Source: CAZDET01 sp964504335
Lineage (GTDB): Bacteria > Bacteroidota > Bacteroidia > Chitinophagales > Saprospiraceae
Reading direction: 5' to 3'
Assembly (NCBI GenBank): GCA_964504335.1
Contig: CAZDET010000047.1
Span: forward strand, 1 to 41,074
Length of the DNA stretch: 41,074 bases
Shown here piece by piece: positions 8,411 through 16,558 of this stretch. The notes beneath the pieces were generated by a model. It was not told the DNA's origin. It was given only the letters and a program-made list of their open reading frames with translations, and searched no databases. The translations under genes and the position numbers were made by a program. Position 1 is the first letter of the stretch; every line of letters begins with the position of its first letter.

Positions 8411-11400
8411 CTAGAGCTTTAAAAGACGATACACTGGTCGCCGTCCTGCCTGCTCTAGCTGGATGACATACAGGCCGGGAGGCAGGTGGCTCATATCCCA
8501 GCGCATCCGTTTTGATGATGTTTGTTGCTGCTCCACGATTTGTCCGAAACTATTTATCAGTCGGAATCTGGCTTCCCGATCAAACCAATCGCTGAATTCG
8601 ATATACAATTCCTCCTCGACAGGGTTGGGGTACACCTTAATAGCCGCCGGCCACTCAACCTCTGGGGTGCTGACCACTACAAACGAGACCGCAGTGGAGA
8701 GGGTGCAGCCATTTGCATCTTCCAGAACGATATCCAACTGATAGTTGTCGGCCGGTAAATTATCGATGCGGGCAAGCGAATCGATGCCCGGCAGGCTATC
8801 CGTGAGCATGCCATCTGTGGATGTCCACGAAAGGCGATAGGGGGGCGTTCCGCCCGCGAGGATCAGATCGACACTTCCATCCATTGAAGCTTCCATACTG
8901 GCCGGATTGGTGAAGACGGAATCGAAGCCCAGCGGGTCGGGTGCGGTTAGGGTGACGGCATCCTGAAAGCGACAGTTGCTTTGGTCCGTTACCGTTACGG
9001 CATAGGTGCCCGGGCCCAGATTGGATAGTCCGGAAGTGGGGTTACCGTTCGACCATAGGACATCGAAGGCGGGCGTTCCGCCGGCAGGCAGCACTTCCAG
9101 TGCGCCGTTCGTATCGCCTTCACACAAAATAGGGCTGGTGATAACCACCGTGCCCGCCAGGGGAGGGCCGACATTTACCCGCACCGAGACCTGATCCTGG
9201 CAGCTGTTGCCGTCGGTGACGAGCAAATCGTAGTCGGTATCGACCATTGGTTGTACAGATATGGAAGCAGTCGTTCCCACGGCGCTACCTGACTGCGTCG
9301 TCCATTGGTAATGAAGCGAATCGACGCCCGTACTACCGGATGCATCCAATTGGACGGTATCGCCCTGGCAGATGACTTGGTCCGTGCCCGCCGCGGCCAT
9401 CGGTGCCGGGAGGGGCTGTACGGACAGCTGCGTTCTACCGGCGCTGGTGCAGCCGGATACCCCAATGCGGGCTTCGGCGTAATAGTTGCCGGGTACAAAC
9501 GGCTGGAAGCTATTCGTGCCCTGAGCGAGAAGCATCCCCCCGCTGGGCGCATCGTACCAATCAATTATAGCCCCATCCGGGGCAACGGCCCCAAGTGCAG
9601 GAATGACCTGCCCGGGGCAATAACTGATCGGTTGAGCCTCGGTAGGTGTCGGAGCTGCAACTGCCGGGCAGCTGCAATCCGGTGGGCTGATGGATTGTGC
9701 CAGGGTACAGCCATTGGCCGTATCGTTAAGATCTACATTCAGTGTTTGTTGAATGGGAATATCCGCAATGCGGAAGCGATTGGGGGCGATCGCGCTCACC
9801 GTACCATTGGATGCAATTACCTGATCGACGCCGGTTGTCAGTTCCACGGTATAGGTTTGTAGACTGGCGCTGCAACTGGTAGTAACGTCCAAAGCAGGAC
9901 TGACGGCGGTTACCCCGATGGTGAAGGAGGTATCGACGGCGCAGCCCGTCGGGTCGGTCACCGAAACGGAATACGAAGTAACGGTCGTCAGCGGTGGCGT
10001 GGTGGCCGTTGGGTTGACACCCAGGTCATTGCTCCATTGATAGGTCAACGGAGCGCCCACTCCGCCGGTGGCGGTGGCCGTCAGGGAAGCCGTTTCGCCG
10101 GAACAGACGGTGCCGGGGGCCGAGATGGAAAGGTTGATGATTGGTGTGGGGCTAACGGTGTAAATATTGACCTGGGTGGCTGTGCAGCTTGGGCTGTCCA
10201 TGCGTCGGGCCCGGCTGTAATAGGTGCCGCCAGTGAGTGGCAGGAAGGCAGCCACCCCACTTGCCACCTGATTATCTGCGGCGTCGAACCAATCCCAGGT
10301 TACATTGGGGAAGCCCGGTTCGGAGAGGGTGGGCAGGTTCTCATTGTAGCAGTAAGATTCTGTGGTAGGTGGTCCGGTGGTGGGTAGTTCGGGTACAGAA
10401 ATCGAATAGGTCGCCTCAAAAAAGCCGCCGCAGGTGGGGTCTTCGACCCGGGCGATGTACTGCACGGAAGTCTCGGCCGTAATATCGATGGTGGGTACTT
10501 TGCCTTCTGCCACCAAAGTAATTACATTCCCTACTCGACGGTTCCATCGGAAATTGAAGAAGGCCGTATCGTAGAGGGCCAACTCACTCCCCAGGCTGAC
10601 TTGATCGCGGGCACATTCTGTGAAGGGAAAGGTTTGATTTTGGGCACTACTCACGCAGGTGCCCCGCTGGGTGAGCACGATACTATCGCGAACTACGGGA
10701 TCGGCATTGATGGATTGCACATAGATGGTCGTTTGGCGCGGAAAGGGCGTGGGGTTGGGTGCCACCGCTACGTCGATATGAGCAGGACCCACGCCGGCGT
10801 TCGGGCTCACGCTGAACCAGCTCTGAGCGGCCTCGTATTCCGTTTTCCAGGAAACGTTCGTGATCAGCGGAAACGTAAAATCACCAGAGGAGGCGTTGAC
10901 GTTGATAGTACCGCTATTTGTCAGGTTGAAATTGACGGAGGTGCTGCTGGTAAGCCCCGATACGCTACTCAGACTATCGATCCGAAACACCTCGCGGGCG
11001 GTGATAGCCGGCGGGTTGGGGTCGTCGTAGTCGATCTCAAAGCGATACAGGGTTTCGTTGGATGGCCCCCATTCGCGAAGCAGCAGCATCCGTAGGGTAT
11101 CCCCCTCGGCGTAGGAGCACTTGATGATACCGGTGTCGTCGGGCGGTAGCAATAAATCGATCTGGCCGAAAGGGATAACCGGCAGGTAGCGTTGTGCTAC
11201 ATCTAGTGGAACAACCGTTTCGTCTCCCGATTCATTTTCGTAGGTGAAAAAGAGGAAATCACCCTGCTGAAAGTTAAAGGCATTATCCCTGACCACTACC
11301 GTATGGCCATTAAAGTTGGAAGGATAGGTGCAGTCGGGCTGCTCAAACAGGAAAGCTCCCGTGCGGTTGGCATTGCCCTGGGGAATAGCGCAACTAGATT

Positions 11401-13054
11401 CGAGGGTAAACTGTAAAGAAGCGCCGTTAGGAGCACTATCAACGATGAGAAAATAGGTGTTGTTGATGCGGCCGTCCGCCCCGCGCGGGATGGGCAGGAC
11501 GACTTCCGTTTCGCCCGAGTCAATTTCGACATAATCGAGGCAGGTCAGACCGCAAATATCTCCGTAGAGAAAAAGCCCCAGCTTTTGCGTTCCCTGTGTT
11601 TTCAACACGAGATCGGTTAGTTGCAACTGGCTGGCGTCAGTATTGGATTCGTTGATAACGAAGACCTTATCCGGGCCCTTGTAGGTACGGTTGCCGTTGT
11701 AGCAATTTGCGTAGTTGGCATCAACCGAAAAATCGTCGAATTCATTTGCCAGATTGAATGTTTGTTTGGTCCCACAGAACGGTACGGGTTCGGCCGGATC
11801 GATGCAGAAACCGGAGGGAAAGATGGTAAACGAATACAAATTGAGATTCGATCGGGGACCGGAGAGCGGCCGAGCGACTACGAAGTAATAGATGCCTTCG
11901 GCCAGGGTAGTATCCGTATTGAAATCTTCGAAGGTTCCCAAAACGCGCTGGACGGACGCTTCGGGCTGGGAAAAATCACAGGTCATGACAAATCCTATAG
12001 TCTGTTGGCTCAGCGAGTTTACCTCTACGAGAATTTGCCCTCCCGGTTCGTTGTAAAAGGTGTAGATGTCGGCGGCCAGTCCATTGGAAATGGGAATGCT
12101 GTCGAAGGCCGCCCGAACCATCGGGTCGTTTTCAAAGCCCTGTGGAGCGGGTTCGGAATCGGTAATTTCGCCGGATACCACCTGGTCCCTTCCGATCAAG
12201 GGGCCTCCCTGATCGCAAATCGTGGGTAACACGGGCAACTGCCATTCACTTTCGGAATACAATTCGACGGATGCCGCGCAACGCGTAAGCACGCGCCCGG
12301 TGCCGTTGGTTAGTTGTACTAAATCTTCCAGGCCGCTGCAATTGGGGCGCCCGACGGGGGAGTATACGCAGATATCGTCTACGTAAGAGTCGCTGCTGTT
12401 CGGGTTCTTGCGGAAATTGATACTGCCGATCAGGTTGGTCGGAAAATCATTGCTGAATCCATCGGCGTAGTTCCAGGTCCCTACGAAGGTATCGTTGATG
12501 AACAACTCTACGAGCCCTTCTACACTGATAATTTGCACTACCTTGGTGGGTTGCCCCGGCACGTAGGAAAACGAAAACAGGGGCTCCATTCCAACACCGA
12601 GAAAGACATTACCCAGGCCGGTGGAATCGAAAGAAACCTGGTAGGCAAAGGCTTCGTAAGGAGCCTGGGCGGCGTATTGCACGTTGTAGGAAGCCTGGCT
12701 TCCCTCCGGAACGAGCATGCGCCAACTCAGGCGGTAGCGGGGCTGGAAGGGTAGATCGAGGTTGTAAAGGACATTAGAGCCGCCGGTTAGCCGCAGGGCA
12801 AGACCGGTACCCATCGGACTCTCGGAGAGGAAAGCCTCTCCAGTGCTACCGGGGTAGATCAACCATTCATCAGAAAATCTCGAAATGGCACCTTCGTTGG
12901 GAAACGATTCGAAATTCTCATGGCTGGGAGAATAAATGAGGAGGTTGTCTACGCAGGAAGACGTATCGCTCTGAGCGTGGGCCGGCTTTGTAAACCAGCC
13001 GAGGAGCAGAAGCAGGAAACAAAAACGAACTGCGAAGTTGCTGCGGGAAGTCAT
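8411..13054 (-). CDS. Giant T9SS-secreted multidomain surface protein (BACON, Ig-like, SprB-like)
   Basis: 1547 residues. The signal peptide ends at AHA (27). Residues about 40-235 resemble a concanavalin/LamG-like sandwich. Residues about 290-560 hold PPC-like beta modules. Residues about 688-790 are a BACON domain (WFSVSPNAG, DSIVLTQRG). Residues about 800-1290 hold repeated PKD/Ig-like modules with Cys pairs (QYIARVEDPTC, VTDPTGCAV). Residues about 1305-1460 are SprB-like repeats (CEGDTNGALEV, GTYAVTVTDQSNC). Residues 1468-1547 form a type A T9SS sorting domain (VYPNPVEEELYIEF, LPPGLYVIQLEQ). Such proteins are exported across the outer membrane and attached to or released from the surface, often in adhesion. 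It is the third gene of the run, 69 bp after the nSTAND gene. Binding target unknown. Confidence 0.9.
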   Translation of the reverse strand: MTSRSNFAVRFCFLLLLLGWFTKPAHAQSDTSSCVDNLLIYSPSHENFESFPNEGAISRFSDEWLIYPGSTGEAFLSESPMGTGLALRLTGGSNVLYNLDLPFQPRYRLSWRMLVPEGSQASYNVQYAAQAPYEAFAYQVSFDSTGLGNVFLGVGMEPLFSFSYVPGQPTKVVQIISVEGLVELFINDTFVGTWNYADGFSNDFPTNLIGSINFRKNPNSSDSYVDDICVYSPVGRPNCSGLEDLVQLTNGTGRVLTRCAASVELYSESEWQLPVLPTICDQGGPLIGRDQVVSGEITDSEPAPQGFENDPMVRAAFDSIPISNGLAADIYTFYNEPGGQILVEVNSLSQQTIGFVMTCDFSQPEASVQRVLGTFEDFNTDTTLAEGIYYFVVARPLSGPRSNLNLYSFTIFPSGFCIDPAEPVPFCGTKQTFNLANEFDDFSVDANYANCYNGNRTYKGPDKVFVINESNTDASQLQLTDLVLKTQGTQKLGLFLYGDICGLTCLDYVEIDSGETEVVLPIPRGADGRINNTYFLIVDSAPNGASLQFTLESSCAIPQGNANRTGAFLFEQPDCTYPSNFNGHTVVVRDNAFNFQQGDFLFFTYENESGDETVVPLDVAQRYLPVIPFGQIDLLLPPDDTGIIKCSYAEGDTLRMLLLREWGPSNETLYRFEIDYDDPNPPAITAREVFRIDSLSSVSGLTSSTSVNFNLTNSGTINVNASSGDFTFPLITNVSWKTEYEAAQSWFSVSPNAGVGPAHIDVAVAPNPTPFPRQTTIYVQSINADPVVRDSIVLTQRGTCVSSAQNQTFPFTECARDQVSLGSELALYDTAFFNFRWNRRVGNVITLVAEGKVPTIDITAETSVQYIARVEDPTCGGFFEATYSISVPELPTTGPPTTESYCYNENLPTLSEPGFPNVTWDWFDAADNQVASGVAAFLPLTGGTYYSRARRMDSPSCTATQVNIYTVSPTPIINLSISAPGTVCSGETASLTATATGGVGAPLTYQWSNDLGVNPTATTPPLTTVTSYSVSVTDPTGCAVDTSFTIGVTAVSPALDVTTSCSASLQTYTVELTTGVDQVIASNGTVSAIAPNRFRIADIPIQQTLNVDLNDTANGCTLAQSISPPDCSCPAVAAPTPTEAQPISYCPGQVIPALGAVAPDGAIIDWYDAPSGGMLLAQGTNSFQPFVPGNYYAEARIGVSGCTSAGRTQLSVQPLPAPMAAAGTDQVICQGDTVQLDASGSTGVDSLHYQWTTQSGSAVGTTASISVQPMVDTDYDLLVTDGNSCQDQVSVRVNVGPPLAGTVVITSPILCEGDTNGALEVLPAGGTPAFDVLWSNGNPTSGLSNLGPGTYAVTVTDQSNCRFQDAVTLTAPDPLGFDSVFTNPASMEASMDGSVDLILAGGTPPYRLSWTSTDGMLTDSLPGIDSLARIDNLPADNYQLDIVLEDANGCTLSTAVSFVVVSTPEVEWPAAIKVYPNPVEEELYIEFSDWFDREARFRLINSFGQIVEQQQTSSKRMRWDMSHLPPGLYVIQLEQAGRRPVYRLLKL

Positions 13055-13123
13055 ATGGGTCTGAGTGTGAGTTACCTCTTAAAGATAAGTGTTCTCCATT
13101 ATGCATTGGAGGAGGTAAGAAGG

Positions 13124-15013
13124 CTATTGGCCGTTGCGCTGCGTTCGCAGGCGTTCGAGTCGCTGTCTGAGGGCCTGATCATCCGGGTAGATTTGCAGGG
13201 CGGAGTCCAGTAGGAGAATGGCGGTATCCAATTGGGGCGGGGTAACGCTCAGGTAGACGAATGCTTTGTTTTGCAATTCTTGAAACGCGTCCTCCAGCTG
13301 TACCTCCAACGTGCGTAGTCGTCCGGCGATGAGCGTATCCCGGCCAATGCTATCGGCGGTTAGGAAAATCCCCCGCGACCCGACGAGGTCCCCACTTTCC
13401 CGAAGGGCATTCGCCTGCCCGACCAGCCGTTCGACCCGCTGTACTAACCGAAGCTCTCGCTCTACGGAGTCGATGCGATTTGCATCCACGTATTGGTCAA
13501 AGGAAAGCGCTTCATTAAAAATAGATTGAGAAGAAGCGTAGTCGCCCTGAAGTTTTAGTTGTTGAGCTAAGCTCCGGCTATACTCGAAGGCATTGATCCC
13601 GAGTTGGCGGCGAGCCCGGCGGGTGGCCAGTAGGCTGACCAGCAGGAACACTGTCAATAATAAGAACGCGGCGGCCAGAGCGACGGCACTTCGGCGTTTT
13701 TTGCGTTCGGCCCGCAGCAGTGCCGCCTGCTCGGCGGCGGCTTCGCGGGCGACGCGCTCCCGCTTGGCATCCAGGATGGGCGCCACGAGCGTATCGTGGC
13801 TCAGCTCGTACACGAAGCCACTACGGGGGCTTGGCTCGGAGCGGATGAGGTGGCCGGCAACGAGCCGGTCCAGCGTAGCCGGCCTCACCTGGAACGTTTG
13901 CAAAATTTGCCCTTCGTAGACGGTGAGGCGCCGTTCTTCGTCCTCGAAGATCAGGCCTTCCTCGATGAGTCGGCGAGCCGCAAGTTGTTGCGATTCTTCG
14001 GGGATGGCGGCGATCTGATCGTCGTAGTAGGACTCGATCATGGATTCGATATCGGCCACGTCGGCCGGAGTAATCGCTGATTTGGCCTCGGTCTGGATTA
14101 CCGCCTGCTCCAACCGTGAGCAGAGGATTTGTAGCTGGGTGGTAGCTACCTCGACTTCCCCTTCTTTGGTTAGGTAATCGAGCATGGCCTCCAGAGCCGG
14201 TTGTTCGTAGGTAAAGGGGCGGCTGCTGAAATCGCCCTCTAACTGGGCGGGCGCTACGATGGCGGTGCGAGCCTGTTCGCGGGAAAGTGGGAGCAACTCC
14301 TTGCGGTTGCGCCGAATGCCCGGCAGGTAGTCGCTGAGTTTGTCGAGCAGGTGCACGCGGTCGGAGCGCACGCCAAACAGCACTTTGAGTTCCGGCGGTT
14401 CCTGGAGGGTGGCGATTTCGGCGCGTGTAATGCGCGGGTCTTCCGATTCGAGCCCCTCTTCAAGAGCATCGAGGTAGCGCTGCGGAATATCGTGCGACAG
14501 GGCTTCGGCCAGTTCCTGCTTGAATTGAAGAATATCGAGGGCTGATCGGCGGAATAATTGTTCGACCTGATCGAATATCAGCAATACGGTTTTCTCGCCC
14601 TGGAATTGAGCCAGCTTTACCCACTTCCAAATCGACTGATCGCCCGGGACGAGGTATTCCATCAGGGAGCCTTCGGCCGTTAACTCGAAATGGCCCTGAA
14701 TGGCGGCACTCACCGATTCGGCCGGACTTTCCGATGGGGTTTCCTCGATGGGCGCTTGACTGCCATTGGTATTGGGGCGCTGCGGATAGAGCCGAATGCG
14801 CAACGATTCCAGGTTGGTTTTAGCAGACAGCAGCGGGAGCAATCCCGCGTTGATCATAGACGTTTTACCCACGCCCGATTGGCCAAACAGCACGGTAATA
14901 TGATCGAGTTGGATACGTTCGAGCAGATCCGTCGTATCCCGTTCCCGGCCGAAGAAGACGCGCTCCTGGCCGGGAGCAAATGGTTTGGTTCCGGGATAGC
15001 GGAAGGTACTCAT
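13124..15013 (-). CDS. nSTAND-type NTPase with transmembrane helix and TPR-like tail
   Basis: 629 residues. Residues 17-420 are a novel-STAND NTPase: FFGRERD (20-26), Walker A GQSGVGKTS (44-52), Walker B with the typical DQxE (LLIFDQVEQLF, 144-154), sensor-like GVRSDRV (214-220) and the winged-helix signature YELSHDTLV (402-410). Residues 442-464 form one transmembrane helix flanked by basic clusters. Residues 470-629 are helical, TPR-like repeats (SRSLAQQLKLQGDYASSQ, LLLDSALQIYP). The NTPase must be cytosolic, so the TPR arm should project into the periplasm. Members are oligomerising signal switches in conflict and regulatory systems. The start lies 3 bp after the SIR2-like gene, so the two are surely co-translated. 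The tail stops short of a WD40 domain; a separate propeller protein is encoded at 3811-5607. Confidence 0.88.
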   Translation of the reverse strand: MSTFRYPGTKPFAPGQERVFFGRERDTTDLLERIQLDHITVLFGQSGVGKTSMINAGLLPLLSAKTNLESLRIRLYPQRPNTNGSQAPIEETPSESPAESVSAAIQGHFELTAEGSLMEYLVPGDQSIWKWVKLAQFQGEKTVLLIFDQVEQLFRRSALDILQFKQELAEALSHDIPQRYLDALEEGLESEDPRITRAEIATLQEPPELKVLFGVRSDRVHLLDKLSDYLPGIRRNRKELLPLSREQARTAIVAPAQLEGDFSSRPFTYEQPALEAMLDYLTKEGEVEVATTQLQILCSRLEQAVIQTEAKSAITPADVADIESMIESYYDDQIAAIPEESQQLAARRLIEEGLIFEDEERRLTVYEGQILQTFQVRPATLDRLVAGHLIRSEPSPRSGFVYELSHDTLVAPILDAKRERVAREAAAEQAALLRAERKKRRSAVALAAAFLLLTVFLLVSLLATRRARRQLGINAFEYSRSLAQQLKLQGDYASSQSIFNEALSFDQYVDANRIDSVERELRLVQRVERLVGQANALRESGDLVGSRGIFLTADSIGRDTLIAGRLRTLEVQLEDAFQELQNKAFVYLSVTPPQLDTAILLLDSALQIYPDDQALRQRLERLRTQRNGQ

Positions 15014-15016
15014 GGG

Positions 15017-16162
15017 TTATTCAGACGTTTTCCCGAACGCATCGCGCAGGTCGTTCAAAAAGCGGAGCAGGTTTTTGCGCAGTCGATTTCGGCGCACGGT
15101 GGCTTGCTCGGAGGTCAGTAATCCCTCCATTTCCTCTTGTCGAATGGCATGGTGTTGTGCCCGGAGTTCGCTGAGCTGCAGGCTCCACTCTTCGTCGAGC
15201 CCCGGAATGCGCAGCGGCTTATCCAAGGTAGTGAAAATGCCGTCGAACTTATTGGTTTCGATTAGGTCTTGCAGTTGTTCGAAGTCTAGTTCGAGGCCTA
15301 ATTCAACCGGGGCTTTGCGCACGAGTTGCCGCTCCGCACATTTGGCTAGCAATGTATCGACGAAGGCATCGATTTCGGACGGGACGAAGGTCATCGTGTA
15401 CTGTTCTTCGCACTGGGTGGTGATTTCGTCTTTGAGGTAGGCGTTGGCGGCGTACTTCTTGGTTTTGGGTTCGTGCTGCTTCAGAATGCGCATGAAAAAG
15501 TGAATGTACCAGCGGTCGAACGGGAGCCCCAGAAAAATGAAGTAATCCGCTTTTTCCTGAATGCACAACCGAATACTCTGAAACATGCGATCACCCTCGA
15601 AAATGGATTCGAGGTAGGCATAGAAATCATCGTAGGTCATGATCAGCGAATTCTTGCGATCGATTTCACCGACCATGTTGTATACAGTGGGCCGGTCTTT
15701 GTAGGGGTCGCGGTTGGCCAATTCCGCTGTTTTATCGAAGGGTTTATCCTTGAGGTAGGCGCAAAAATCATGAGGAAATCCCTGCGCCTCGAAGGCTTCG
15801 CGCAACTGATAATCGGGCGTGAAGTTGAGTAGGAGGTGAAAGGGAATGCGTGCTATTTTTTGAAGGATCGCTTTGGCCTCGGGAAATTCCTGTTTGTAGA
15901 AATTTTTGATGCTGATGAGGGCTTCGATTTTAGTGGCTCCGGGGAGGTAGTGAAACCACCCGTCGTCGTAAACGCGAATTTTGATTTTTTCGGCCCGCTC
16001 GCGTAGATAGCTTGCCAGCTGGCGTTCCAGCCGCCCAACCTCCGGTCGGGCATAGACCTCCGGACCGATACAGAGAATGCACTTTTCTTCTGCGATTGAT
16101 TCCAGTAGGTACTCCCAGTCGATTTCGTCTAGCCCGCTACGGGTTTGCACTTCGTTTGACAT
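15017..16162 (-). CDS. SIR2-like protein with C-terminal effector-associated-type domain
   Basis: 381 residues, cytosolic, no signal peptide. Residues about 15-275 read as a SIR2-like Rossmann domain of the type found with nSTAND and CHAT proteins: CILCIGPEVY (28-37), LLNFTPD (111-117, in place of TTNYD), VYNMVGEID (160-168), SLIMTYDDFYAYL (172-184) and YFIFLGLPFDRWYI (207-220). The usual catalytic His of the xLHG motif is absent (Val164 there), so NAD hydrolysis is doubtful. Residues 295-376 form a helical domain that lines up with the N-terminus of the CHAT protease at 1-1002 (shared GL-[LI]-[TS] turn, N-x-hydrophobic pattern, closing LNDLR/LDDIR). First gene of the six-gene run and 3 bp from the nSTAND gene. 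Likely role: sensor or adaptor delivering a signal to the ATPase and the CHAT effector. That role is inferred. Confidence 0.72.
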   Translation of the reverse strand: MSNEVQTRSGLDEIDWEYLLESIAEEKCILCIGPEVYARPEVGRLERQLASYLRERAEKIKIRVYDDGWFHYLPGATKIEALISIKNFYKQEFPEAKAILQKIARIPFHLLLNFTPDYQLREAFEAQGFPHDFCAYLKDKPFDKTAELANRDPYKDRPTVYNMVGEIDRKNSLIMTYDDFYAYLESIFEGDRMFQSIRLCIQEKADYFIFLGLPFDRWYIHFFMRILKQHEPKTKKYAANAYLKDEITTQCEEQYTMTFVPSEIDAFVDTLLAKCAERQLVRKAPVELGLELDFEQLQDLIETNKFDGIFTTLDKPLRIPGLDEEWSLQLSELRAQHHAIRQEEMEGLLTSEQATVRRNRLRKNLLRFLNDLRDAFGKTSE

Positions 16163-16308
16163 GCGTAAATGGCTCGTAGTATGGCGTTAATGTACGAATT
16201 TGTGCATATAAGATATACAGACAGGTAGGTTCTGTACAGTCAGTCGGAGATATAGTGGTTGCCTCCGGGCCCTGGGCCGGTTGGCGACCTCGGCCCGCCG
16301 CAGACCAT

Positions 16309-16340
16309 GTGGGTGGGAATATAAAAAATGACCCACCCAC
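16309..16340. repeat. 9-bp inverted repeat, AT-rich loop
   Basis: GTGGGTGGG (16309-16317) and CCCACCCAC (16332-16340) flank a 14-nt AT-rich loop. The stem would be very stable as RNA on either strand. No T-run follows, so it is not an obvious terminator. Confidence 0.6.
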
Positions 16341-16376
16341 CAAACCTGCTCACCTCAAGGGCCGCAGGCAGCCCAA

Positions 16377-16393
16377 GCGTGCACCCTGCACGC
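16377..16393. repeat. 7-bp perfect hairpin with 3-nt loop
   Basis: GCGTGCA and TGCACGC flank a CCC loop. It is the second of three hairpins in this gap and supports a structured transcript. Confidence 0.55.
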
Positions 16394-16423
16394 GGCTACC
16401 AGCAATGTGGACGTCCGAAAAAA

Positions 16424-16468
16424 TTGGGCGCATTAAGGAGCGGCCTGCCTCGAAGGTAGGCGCTAATG
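16424..16468 (-). terminator. Candidate intrinsic terminator of the hydrolase gene
   Basis: On the minus strand an imperfect stem (CATTA/TAATG outside, GCG/CGC, then a 7-bp inner stem with one G-U pair and a TCGA-type tip, 16431-16468) is followed a few bases later by a T-run (CCCAATTTTTT, read downward from about 16428 to 16418). It lies about 90 bp past the stop of the secreted hydrolase gene and before the SIR2 operon. Confidence 0.5.
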
Positions 16469-16558
16469 AGAATGGATTTAATACAAGATAACTTACTCTA
16501 GCTTACTTGTCAAGCCCAAATTCAAGGAATTTTCCAAAAAGTCGGAAAAGGCGCTGGA

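Larger units (their letters stand above)
16163..16558. other. Hairpin-rich gene-free gap upstream of the SIR2 operon
   Basis: About 400 bp without a credible gene. It should contain the promoter of the SIR2-nSTAND run at its left end, but no TTTG/TANNTTTG pair was found. A short dyad TACAGA/TCTGTA (16216-16236) lies about 55 bp before the SIR2 start. Three stronger hairpins, listed separately, occupy the middle. The base composition is GC-rich in 16260-16460 and AT-rich at the ends. It could be a long structured leader, a small RNA or a decayed repeat element. Confidence 0.5.

Noticed and set aside
9305..12229. Long plus-strand ORFs (up to about 200 codons) opposite the giant T9SS gene
   Set aside because: They are shadows of the GC-rich coding strand, with no domain or signal, on the strand opposite a clear multidomain protein.
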